This document shows positions 10,863 to 22,800 of a stretch of 64,000 nt of DNA, piece by piece. The translations under genes and the position numbers were made by a program. The number at the start of each line of letters is the position of its first letter. Positions within the stretch are counted from its first letter, which is position 1. Under the pieces are notes generated by a model. The model had not been told where the DNA came from and ran no database searches. It was given only the letters and a program-made list of their open reading frames with translations. This DNA comes from Smittia aterrima (Eukaryota; Arthropoda; Insecta; Diptera; Chironomidae): positions 4,908,243 through 4,972,242 of the forward strand of contig CP093829.1 of NCBI GenBank assembly GCA_033063855.1. The letters run 5' to 3'.

Positions 10863-13800
10863 CTACACACGAGCAGTAGCGAGCATTAAAATGGGAATTG
10901 ATGTGCAATATCGGAAGAAAGATGATTAAGTAGTTATCAATAATGGCTTTGAACGATGAGAAATGATGAAATTATTTCACAGTCTGCTGATCAAGCGAAC
11001 GTTGTTACTTCGATTCGATTATCTTCGCAGATGGAGAGCTTGGGAACATGTTAACGGCAAACTTCTCTCAACTTACCGAAATCTGTTCTTGTTTCGTTAA
11101 GAAAATCAATCGTGAAATCCTCTTGTCGCTCATAATCTACATTGCTTGATGAAGAAGCAACTTTGCACATTGTAAGCCTTCGCATCAAATTAATTTGTTC
11201 AATTACCTCTAATCAAATGAACAATACTTCTCAGTATTCCGGTAGAATCTCAGTCTAATCCTAATTATTTCAATGGCTTACAACATTGATTTTGATCATG
11301 ACAGAGAAAGGGGAGACGACATGGAATATTATGTTTTCGACAATTCCAGTTCGTTCGTATCAGTTTCCTTAATAATAATAATTATAGAAAACAGATTTCA
11401 AAGCCATACGAGAGTCATTAGAGACTTTGATCAGCTGGCGCGCTAAATTATCTTCCTTTGTTTGCGTTTCGAGAAATTGGAATATCGAGCGAAATCTTTC
11501 ATTCCAATCGCTCGCTGCTGTTGTCGATTCCACATAAGTACATTCCACAAACAATAACATCGACATTAAACCGAGGCCTTATGAGCATTTGGATCAATTA
11601 TTGAGTTTGAATTCCACAATGCGGCTTGATTTGCCCCACAAAAATACTTTTCATTCTTCTCCATTCTTTTCTCCACTTCGATTGAAAAACTAACAGCAGC
11701 AGAAAACATTAATTTGATGTATTCGTGCTGTTTTCAATTCGGAATTGATTTTTTTCCTCCTCTGTTCGATTTCATCCTGTGACACCCGATATGCTCAAAA
11801 AATAACAGAAAAAAATATTTTTTTCTACGGGGCAATAGTTCTCGAAACTCTCAAATCGCACTCGAACATTCGCGAGAGTTTTGCTGATTTGCAAACGTGA
11901 ATGCCATTCAGTGAATGTTAAGCCGGAACGTTGTGAATGTTTGCACATCAACAATTCCTGCTGATCGCTTCAACTTGTCGGTTGTTACTTGCGGTTTATG
12001 TTTGCGAGAAAATATTTTCGCGAATATTTCAAAATATTTGTCGCTGCTTTATATCGTGCGATTTACATTCACTGACGCAAACAATGGAGCGGATTCCTGA
12101 GTCGAGCCTTTTTCGAGCATGCAAGCACTCAGCACAACAAGAGAAAAAGTGTTTTTCTTGTTGCGTGCTCAACAATTTTCTGTCATGAATGAAAAATGAA
12201 TGGAAAACTGTTTCGACAATCGATACAGTTCTGGTTCAACATGCATTTTCATTACAAGGCGTGCTTGAAATTCGTCGCTTACTCCTTCTGCCATTAATTG
12301 TCTGTTGTGCTAACCTTTTATGCTCTCTCTCTCTCCCTCACACAACACAAACTTTTAATTACTTTAAACATTTGAGGAAAATTTTCACAACGAGAAAATC
12401 CTGATTTAAAAGTTTTCTCTTCTTCAAGAGAAGAAAGAACAAAATAAGTTGCAAACAAGATTAACCGAAGCAACCGAAGTTCGTGTGTGAGAAAGGAAAT
12501 TCTGTTGCGAGATAAAAAAAAACTAGTTAGATGCAAACAAGATAGTGAAGCTTGTTCAAAAGAATCATCAAAACGAAGAAGGAAAAATTGTTTCATAACA
12601 AGTTCCAAATGACGGAAGTCGTTCACTTGTGAAGTTTGATTCATTCTTCGTCTTCTTTCACATTCATGTTTGACTTGAAGATTCTTTTTTTTTAATTTCT
12701 TATGTGAACGCATCACAATCAGCGGAATGATGAGTGAGAGAACAGACGATAAGGGATCAACAAACACATCAGAGCTCATGAATGCGCTGGGAAAATTTTC
12801 CACGTCGATGAAGCTTCACTGATAAAAAATGAAATTTTTAAGCAGCAATTCGAGAATATTTCGTGCTTGAACGTAACATAATTTAGCAATTTAAAGTTTC
12901 ATCTTTGTGATTGTGAAGAACGAGAGAAGAACTGTTGAACTTTTGACTGTAACGCGAGACATGACAACTGTCAACGGCATGACGAGAGCAAAAGAGCTTT
13001 AATATTTGAAGAAAATAAAAATTGAAATTCCTCGGGAGATGAAGAAGCAGCCAAGTGAGGACGAACAAGCAAAGGAAAAGTTTCCGTTTGTCATCATTAT
13101 AATTTCATGTGACACTGAATGATATTGCATGTTAGACGAGAGGGAGGAGTGCAACGTCGTCTTGAGGCAATTAGATGATCCGTGTGAATTTGTTTTTGTT
13201 GTTCTCTAATGTCTCGTGAATGAAGAACCAGCCAGACGTGTTAAATATGCTCTCGATGCACCTGTTCTGAACATCAAAACTCTTCGTCTCGCTTCTCTTC
13301 AACGTGTACGTGGAGTTTATTGTAATCGTCACGTAGCTTGTCGAGTTTTTCTTCCTCTACCTAGTTCTTCTTTTGCGATTTCTTACGCCATGACTTGAGA
13401 ACAAGAAGAAGTAGAAAAAAAAACTGTTTTTTTTTTAATATTGAAATTTCATTTATGAAGCTTCGAAGAAAGAAGAAATGAAGTTAAGAGAGAAAGAGAA
13501 CAAACAAAACTTGTGTTGAAGTAAAGTTGGATGAAGAAACAAGTGACGTGAATATCTTTCGCTACTTAAGACGAATAGAAAAGTGGAAGAACTGTGATGT
13601 CAGTTGTTAACTGAGCCCGTCGACTTCTTCAGCTGAAATGAAAAAAAAGTTATTTGCCTCTTTCTCATTTATTCTGAGTTTAAGCGTCTTCGCGTAGAGG
13701 CGATTGTAGATTTCGGAGTTTGTCGTCGGAAACTTATTGGAAAAATCTTTATTAAAATAGTAATCGAAAGCGTTCGCAATAAAATTTATCTGTCGCAAGG

Positions 13801-16503
13801 GAACGACCGCAAAATAGCAAAGAAATCAGCCTCTGGGCTAAAAGCAGACGCTAAAGGTTGTGAGAAGAGCAAATTCAAGTGGAAAAATCCTCAAATATTA
13901 GTTCGTTGAAACCCGCAGCAGGAAGAGAAAAGTTTTGCCATCGGAATAAAGTTTGTGTTGAAAAAATAAAGAGAGGCAGGATCTGATAAGCTGAAGTGCT
14001 GTGCTGTGATATGAGTGTTTTGAAGCGATAACGCTTCTCTCAAACCGCACAATAGATGAGAACTCATATGAAGCTTTCGCAGTGTGGCTTGTGAAAACAT
14101 GGAAAAACCATTTGGATGAGCGAGAGAAGAAAGTTTTGTTAGTGATTTCAGCACATCGTCCGGATTATAAGTGGTGATTATTGGAGAAGTTTCCGTTGAA
14201 GTTTTGGTGCTGACGAAGGGGCGAGAAACAAATTAAGCGACATTTATCATAGAAATTAAGGGCGAGTGGTTGATTGAACATGAAGCTTGGGGAAATCGAT
14301 AAGCTAACTTTGCTTTGACTTCTGCTTCCTTCTCTCTCCCTAATAATTTATCAAATCATCGTTAGGAGAGGAGAAGACGACCCTGATGAAATCAAATTGA
14401 AATTACACGAAGCATCCATCGAAATTTCCACTTCGATGGATGGAGCGTCTTCAATAATTTCACCATTAGCGGTTTATTGACTTCAACTTTTGTGCGTTTT
14501 ATATTTTTTTTTCGGCAGCACGTTCAAACAACTTCACTTAATGAAGAGGAAAAATATTTCATTCTCTACCATTGCCCAGTCAATTAGCCTCGAAAAAAGT
14601 TTTCCATCAAAAGCTCGTGCCCATTATTTTTGTCGTAATGAATTATTAATCTGTCCAAAGAACATAAATTAAGAGAAGGATTTAATTTGCTTTCTCGATG
14701 GCCCCTTTCACAACAAAACCTAATGAAGAGCGTGAATCAAGTTCATTGCCAATGGAGGTCAAGCGCGACTGTAGTTGTGAAGAGAAAAAGCTTGAGAAAC
14801 AATTTCCTCACAACGTGAACAAATACTTTAGCAAGCTGAGTTGAGAAGAATGGAAAGAACGAAGCATAAATGGTCTTGGTAGATGCCTAAGAAGAACGAA
14901 ACGCGGCTGTTGCCTTCTCTTTCATTGCTCGCATGCATGCTGATGAACCTTAATTATTATTCTTTCTGCTGTCTCATCTTCTTTGATGCCTAACTTCGAG
15001 CAGCAATCTTTCTTGACTCGTCCAACAATTCGCGTCATTATCGTCTCGTTTCCATTTCAATTTCCTTCACTCTCAACATCAATTTTCAAACTTGAGCTCG
15101 AAGAACAGGATTTTCTCGTTCCATAAATAGATTCCCGTCTTAAACAGACGTCGTCGTCGACGATTGTATAGCTTTGAACGACGTAGAATGCATTAACGAT
15201 TATGAAAGCATAAAGCATTTGATTTTATTCAATGGATTTGATTCTTTGAATTCCATAAAGTCAGAGCTTGCCTTGGTCGGAAACATGAGGAATTTGATTA
15301 CAAATTTTATTGAGATTAGCAAAGCTTTCAGGTGGAATTCCTGTCTGGAATTGTTGAGGGAAACTTCACAAATATTGTTACAAACGACTTTTGAATTATT
15401 TTTCATTCTATCGTCGATGATCTTTCGAAACTCCAACCTAAGCATATCAAAGCTCTCTTTGCCGCAAAACGCTCATGTTGTCATGTTCTATTCCACTCGC
15501 TTACCGAACAGCTTTTCACATCGGAAGCGTTTAACCCACATTTTTGACTTACTCACGAGGCTTAACACCTCCGCACACCGCGAGTTTCTTTTCCTTTTAA
15601 ATGATTCGTTCAATAAAATCGTCGAACCGCAATCCAAAAGCGATGCGTTATATGAGATAAGTGGAGCGCGTGACTCTTCCAAAAAAAAGTAAAACACAGA
15701 AACAGTTTTCGCGGAAGAAATTTCGCGGTTTTTTCCACAATAAAACGTTGTTCCCGTATCTCTTGTAAAGCAGCGGATATCTAATAGCGCTTACAACTGT
15801 TCTGACAGTGATGGGAGTGAAATAAATCGATTACAAACATTTAAAAGCGAATGATAAAAAAAGCGAACTCTTAATCACCTTTGAATGGATGAACTCCCTC
15901 CGGTCAAATAACCGCAATTGATGATGATGAAGCAATTAAAGCGGCGAATGCTTTCCGAGAACTACAATCAGCCACTTTATAAAATTGTATTAAAAGCTCG
16001 TAAAATGTAATTGCAATTGCGATTCAGTGTCGGAAGGAATGAAATGTTCGCATAATTGCAACTCTTCTCATTGTTCGCCCCAACAATCAAAGTTGTTTTT
16101 ATGATAAATGTTTCGTTCCGGTTTCTCGTTTCTCTCCTTTTTTTTCGTCCGAGCCAAAACGATAATGATGTAACGAGAGAAATTGCATTTCATTGAGGGC
16201 AACCGAAACAAAAAGGAAGCGACGGCAAAGACGAGGAATAAAAAAAATGTTCAGAAACATATTTTCCGACAAATCGTTCGCTCTCTCTTCCCGCCCGTTC
16301 ATCTCGCCTTGAGCTCTCTTCTGATTGAATTCACCTTTATCTTCCGCTCGTTCACGTCGAGCCAAAGAAGAGTTTGTGTTTGTATTTCAATTTGCCCTCT
16401 CGTTGCTTACATGAGAATTCTTCATCCTTAAGTGGAATATAATAAATCAACAGATGCAAGTTGTGTGAGGTGGAATACAGAGGAGTGTGATACAGAGGAG
16501 AGC
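10863..16503. other. Intergenic; no supported gene
   Basis: About 5.6 kb of AT-rich sequence. The only notable open frames are a 161-codon one on the minus strand (12803-12318, starting at GTG) and a 172-codon one on the plus strand (15174-15692, starting at TTG). Neither has a recognisable domain or convincing gene signals, and frames of this size are only slightly longer than chance predicts here. Confidence 0.45.
16475..16500 (+). repeat. Pair of 11-base direct repeats just before a TATA-like box
   Basis: The word atacagaggag occurs at 16475-16485 and again at 16490-16500, three bases before tataaata. Spacing start to start is 15 bases. Position next to the presumed promoter of the SEA-domain gene suggests a possible transcription-factor site, which is inference. 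Confidence 0.6.
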
Positions 16504-16511
16504 TATAAATA
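16504..16511 (+). promoter_or_regulatory. TATA-like box of the SEA-domain gene
   Basis: TATAAATA lies about 250 bases before the ATG at 16756. If used, the 5' UTR would be about 220 bases long, containing a CAG-rich run near 16695-16720. An initiator-like TCAACT follows at 16524-16529, slightly closer than usual. Confidence 0.35.
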
Positions 16512-16755
16512 AGTTTTCTTTTTTCAACTTTGGAAAAGGAATTCGAAGGCGAAAAGAGAAATCATAAATCTAATTTGAGCTTTATTTCCTTCTCCTCCGC
16601 GCTTATTTTGAGGTCGAGTGAGCGCCTTAAAATTTAGTTGAAGTTGCGGTGTGGAAAAGGAAGAATCATAAATAAATTCGTAATAAGCACTTCAGCAACA
16701 GCAGCAGTAGCAGCAGAAGGAAGTGAGAAAAGCTTGAAAGCACTCAACAGCAACG

Positions 16756-16842
16756 ATGGATTCAATCTACAATAACAAAAAGTATTTGCAAACTCTCAAC
16801 GCTGCTGACTACTATCGCGGCAACACCACACTGAGACCGTCG
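16756..16842 (+). CDS. SEA-domain gene exon 1
   Basis: ATG in the context caacgATGG opens 29 codons (MDSIYNNKKYLQTLNAADYY then RGNTTLRPS) ending on a complete codon before the strong donor gtaagt at 16843. It matches the phase-0 acceptor at 23157. The join across 6.3 kb is inferred from phase, strand and the lack of any other candidate start. Confidence 0.75.
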
Positions 16843-19800
16843 GTAAGTAGAATGCGTTCCAGATTTTTCATTACAATTTCACTTTCATAAATGAATCCAA
16901 AGCAGAGAGTTCTTCTCTTCGCTTTGTCTGCAGTCTGGTAATCTCACAGTGCAGCTTTTGGTTTAATCTCCGTTTTAATTTATTTTCTTGATGCGCTGCG
17001 AGCGAGAGAGTCGTGCTGTATTCAACCGCATCCAAGTATCTGTAAGCGTGGTTTATGACTCAGCAACAAAAGCTTCAACCGCGGGAACTTGTTGCTCGAC
17101 ATCGTTCTCTTCTGCATTTCCACTCGAATGTAAATTACGCTATTTTTTTTATCTCAACGTTAAACTCAAAAAATAACAAAAACTAGCGCAATGGCTTTTT
17201 AATTAATTTTATTTTATGGTTGCGGCAATGGATTTGATAAGCTTGAAACTCGAAAACAAGAAATTCGCTCTGTTTCGGTTGAACATGCAGATCTGTTGTT
17301 ATCTGCAACTCTCTCATCCTCCCTTGCTCCTCTTGCCGCGAACTGAAATGTGTAGCAGCGAAGTGTAAAATTGAACAACAGTGCTGAGCAATGAAGGTTC
17401 GTTTCAGACGCAAGTGGCGAGAAAAATTGTTTCGCGATGAAAAAAAAAAACGTTTTCAATCATTCAGCGATTTTCTGTTAAAATCTGGAATTAAGTTTAC
17501 ATGAGCCGCGATGATGTTACGAGTCCCGAGAGAAGGAAACGCTGACACACTCGACCCACGCCTATTGACAAAAGTAAATTGAGTTTTTTTCGTTGGAATG
17601 TCTCGATCCCTGAAGGGTTAGTTGAGCAAACTTTGATCGAGGTACGTGAACTGTCAAACGACAAATTTTCCATAAACTCTCATACAAAACGTATTATTTG
17701 TCGCTGGCAATGCTTTGACGTCAGACGAGAAAATACTGTCATCGACTCGATTATTAATCGCGCAATTGATTGCCGGTACCGTGGCACCCTCGAAAGCAAA
17801 AGCTCGGTCGTTAAATTCATTGTTATCATCGGCATGAAATCAAATTCCAATTTGTATGATTTCACGAGAATTCCTTTGTCATGAACGACGATTTTCATTG
17901 ATAACAAATGAAATGTTTTTGTTTTGATGGGATTTCCTTTTGATTTTTTTCCTTCTTCGTGTTCGCGGGGCAAATGTTTTCTCGAATCAAAAGACATCTT
18001 CATCTTTCTTTCCGCCTGTTCTTGTGACGACTTCTTCGTTTTTGGGGTCGGAATGCGAGTCATTTCTCTCTCTCACTCTCTCGGATAAATAAAACAATTT
18101 CGTTCGTTTTTTTTCTTGATATTCATGACACACAATTTTCGACGACACGTGAATTGAATAAATTTCCACGTCGCTCGCTCTTTGCGGTTTAAATTTCCTT
18201 ACGCGACACATCAAGAAGTCATAAACAGGGAAAGAAATGGCTGAAGTTTGTCTTTAACAGTTAATAACTGAAATTTGTCGTTCGGATCGTAAAAAGTCGC
18301 TCGAGATTCGCTAAACGTGAAAATCGGCAATTGAGAGTGGAAGAGGAAGAAGATTTTTTATAAAAGAGAGCTTCCCTCGAGTTTGAGGTGATAAATTTTT
18401 TATTGACACGAAACCGGGTAATTTATCCTGGAAAGCTCGAATTATTTATCTGCTTGGAATGGCTGTTTAACTCGACGATGAAGCTGGAAACATCCTCGTA
18501 AACAGGCGAGCGTGGGGGTGTATGTCGCACCTAAATAACATCGACTAGGAATTTTCCAGCCTCATCCAGTTGTAATGCCGAATAAATTACGAGCATCAAC
18601 CACTTAAAATGAAAAATATCACTTCTCGCTCTCGCTTGATCTCTTTCCTCCCTTCGTGTTTGCAAATATTTCACCCGGCAATCTTCATTCACACGCAATC
18701 CGCAGAGTTGAAGAGAGAAGATTGAAACGTTTTTAAATTTTCCTTCTCAGACGATCAATATTTGACCTCAGCTGCAGATTGCAGAACATCATCATTAAAT
18801 ATTAAAGACCATCAGAGTATTTATGTTTGACTCAGTGGCCGTAACTTAAGCCTAACAGCAGCAGAAACCGAAGACGACGTCGAGGAATAAAAATGAGTTC
18901 AAGCAGATAGCGACACACTCTCGGGGAAGGAAAAAACACTTTTCGCATGAGGTTTATTTTCCTTGATTGCATGGGAGACGTGACGGAAATGTAGACTTTG
19001 TAGTTTGAAGAGAGAAAAATGAAAACAAATTGACTCTTAACAATGATCTAATGCTTTTAGTGCCTGCTTAGCATTCCTCATCCTTCTCTTTCTCCTCTTA
19101 CTCGTCTCTGCCTCGTTCGCTTTTGTAAACCTTTCATTTCATCTGATACTGCAGCTGGAGGCAAGCAAAGAGCTATATAAACATCATTGATATTTCTAAC
19201 ACACAGCTGACACAATTCGCTCGAGCTTGGAGACCAAATTGATACCAATCGTCCATAAAAAAACGAGATGATGATGTTGCTTTGCGTCACAACTGATTAC
19301 ACGGAGATTTCAATCTTGATTCAGCTTTATTGTTCAATTGTTCTTGATTCTGATTAGTCACAGATTAAAGTGATTAACATTTTCCAACGTTCATCGTCTT
19401 CTCGTCGAGTTCTCGCAACCGATTATTCAATTAGAGCTCTTGATTGTTATGAAAAGCGTTTGGAATTCCACGGCACTTTCCACCTATTTGAACCTAGCGT
19501 CACATTAGTTTAAGCATCATCGCTAAGCGAGGCGGAAAATAACTTAATTTCCGTGTCCCGAACCATTTCCTTCTCCTCTCTCGTGTGGCGCTTAATCTTC
19601 AAAGTTTTTTTTGAGCCAAATTCTTTGGCTTGTAATTTCCCGTAAGTGTTTATGACAGAATAAAATAAATTCACGACAAACGCTTTCGCGAGCGTTGAAT
19701 TCTTACACTGTGTCTCAAGGAAAAGCTAAATTTCTTGGGAGTTGAGTCGAGAAAATTGTTTGCACTTGAGTTGGCGAAGAAAATTGAAAATAATGCTCTC

Positions 19801-22800
19801 GAGATGAAACGTTAATGAGACTGCCATGGTTGAAAATGCAAAGCCACAAATCTCAAGCGCTCAAAATCCTGGAAGCAGTCATCATCTTTATTATCACAAC
19901 CGCACAAGAGAGATTTGCACTTTATTCCGTAATTAGCATTTCAATTTTACCTCTGCGAGGTAAAAAGTTGCAGTCGTTCGTTCTCTGGCTTCAACTCGAC
20001 ACAATAGAAACATTTTTCTTTCTCTCTGGACTCGGAATTATTCTCGAGCTTCGGTGCATCACGTTCCGAGTTCTAAAATTTGGTTTTAATTTACTTCTCT
20101 TCATGGTTGCGTGTCTCGACTGATAACACTAAAGTCACACACGTTATGACATCAACAACTCTTTGTTGAAATGAGTGATAGTCTTAGGAAATGCTTAAGC
20201 TTCTCATGGAGAGTTAAAAATCAATTCGATTTGTCATTTCGTGCATGTTACAAGCTGGTAAATTAATTTAAATTGCGCTGAGTTATGTTCCGTTGTGACT
20301 TTAACTTCTCTTATCCGCAAGCAATTTTCTGTTGTCGTGTAAATTAATCAGAGTCTCTGATAAAAAGCAGAAAAGAAAATATTTGTGCAAGTGCTGCTGC
20401 TCAACTCTTTTTTTTTCTGTAAACTGAAATCAATTATTTCATTAGCATAATGTAAGCATTAGGAGAGTTGTGAATTATAGTGTTCGAGAAGTTAAATAAC
20501 GGAATTTGCATATCAAACGCTCGCTGTTTGCATAATTTCTTCTCTCTCTCAACGCAATTAATTAATGTTAAATGCTCCACACAAAGGTTGCCGTTTGTCG
20601 TGACTAATTTCTATTGTTCTTGTGCTGTTTCTTTTGCTTTTTTTTTTGTTTCATGGGACGCAATGTAACGGAAAGCTGCTAAATTATGTGCGAGAATAGA
20701 AAGAAGAATGCTTTCATCATCAAAGTTAAGTTGAGAATCGAGCGAGTAAGATACGTGCCGCCGCAATCTTCCTGGATGTTCGTAAATAGTCCAAAGACTG
20801 TTTGACTCCGCTGCTTTAAGTTATCTATCTCTTCGATCCATCAAGACTTCTTCACGCGTGGAAAATTGCTTCGTCAAAAGATGAAGATTAAAAGAAAGAA
20901 TCTCAGTGAGCCATGAATCGTGATTGAAGAAAGCTTTGACGGAGATAAACAAATCATTACTTATTCCGCACGCGGCGTTCTTAATCAGCTTTAATTCATC
21001 CCGAACGATTATCTCAGTTTGCGCTTGGAACTGTTAATACCTTTTGTTCTGGTTTCTTGTTAAAATAGTTTGTTCCGCAATAAGAACTGAAAACTGAATA
21101 GCGAGAAACAGTTAAGAATTCTTTAGCGTCGTAGTCGACGTCGACCACCACAAGCTCGCGCTTTCATTAATCAATCCCTTAAATGCTAACGAGACTTTGA
21201 CGTGAACAGTTCTTCTTCAAAATTCTTGAAACTTCTTACAAAATTCTTCAGCCGAAAGAAATTTTACGGATACAAGCGCTCAAACGAGAAGCTCTTTTCC
21301 TTTTTCGAATGACTAAACACAAAGGTTCCCATAAGAACACAGGCCGAGTCGAGAAAGAGTTTAGATAAAAGCTGAAGCGTGAAGGTTTAGTAAATTTTAG
21401 GTTAAATGAAGTGAAATGATTTTATGTTCTCATCTGGATCGTTTTTCTGACATTTCTTCGATGGATTAAGAAGCGCCATCAAAGGAATTTATAAATAAAA
21501 TTTATTCCATTGCTGACCTCGTCAATTTAATCTCTCATTCCAATAAATTTAATTTAAATGATCAGGTTCTCTTGTTTCGTCATTTCTCGCTTGCCAAGCT
21601 CAACTCGATTGAGTGATTCTCAGAATCGTGTCATCATTTTGAAACTCAAATGGATGTCGGCCAACTTTTTCAATACTCGCTCAGAATTTTTATGAAAAAA
21701 AAATGAACTTTTTGCTATTGAGATTGTCATGAGCTCGATAAAATAACGAGAGGAAGAGATATGCGCATCGTCAGGAGAAACCGAAATGGCACAATAGAGA
21801 ATTTGCAAAATAAAAAGTAAACATTTTCATCGAATGTCATAAATTATCCTCTGCATCAGCAAGAGCAGCGAATGCAAACAGCGGTTTCCACTTTCATTCA
21901 ATTTTTCATTTGATATTTTCTCTTAATTGGCCAAAAGGGAAACAACACAAGAACAGACTTCTCTTTGGTCTGTAATAATAATTTGAATTCATTTCATTGT
22001 GTAAACGTCAAAAAGAATTTTGAACTTAGTTATGAATTTGATTCAAAGCGAAAAATTGATGTCAACAACTTTTGCTTCAATAATAAAATTTTAATTTGAG
22101 TTTTCACTGAAAGTTAATTGAATTAACTCGTCTTCTCAGTAAAACGGATTTGGGTCAAAATCTGAAAATGGAAATTTTTTATTAATTTAATTAAAGCGCA
22201 CTTTTATAGAAAGGATTGTTATTACATGTTGAGTGCGGCCTAACTACACAAAAGGAAAATTTGTGATAAATTATTTTCAATTTTTTTGGAACGAAATTGA
22301 AGTCATGCAGCGGAAATGCAATTTCTGCTAACTTTTCATTTTACATTTCGATGAAAATTATGGAAGTTCCTTTCAAAAGTTTCGTAATTAATGTTTCGCT
22401 AGAACATTTTCACTTTAAATTATTTAATTTGATCAACCTACAATACACAGACGACGGAGTTCTGTTGCTGCTGCTTTTGATTGAAAGCAACTCTAATCAC
22501 ATAAAATAATTTTCATGAGTAATCATTGCTCGACAACCGCCGAGCGAGAATCGCAAGTTTTTAATTAAACATTCAGGAACACATACGACGAACTCTCTGT
22601 GAAACAGGATCCACAACGAGAGAGAGCGTTGAGTAGTTTCCACGACATACAAAAGTTCTTTTTTTCGCTTTGGTTTCATTGAAATGAGTTTTCATGTTTC
22701 TTCGCCAAAATTGTCATTAAAAATTCAACATGTAATTTTAATATAAAGCAGGTGAATGAATGAGCGTTGAGCTTTTTCCCGAACGGCAAACGAGTTAAAT

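Noticed and set aside
12318..12803. 161-codon open frame on the minus strand
   Set aside because: Starts at GTG, has no recognisable domain, runs through a splice-like pyrimidine stretch and into simple GA-rich sequence; only marginally longer than chance.
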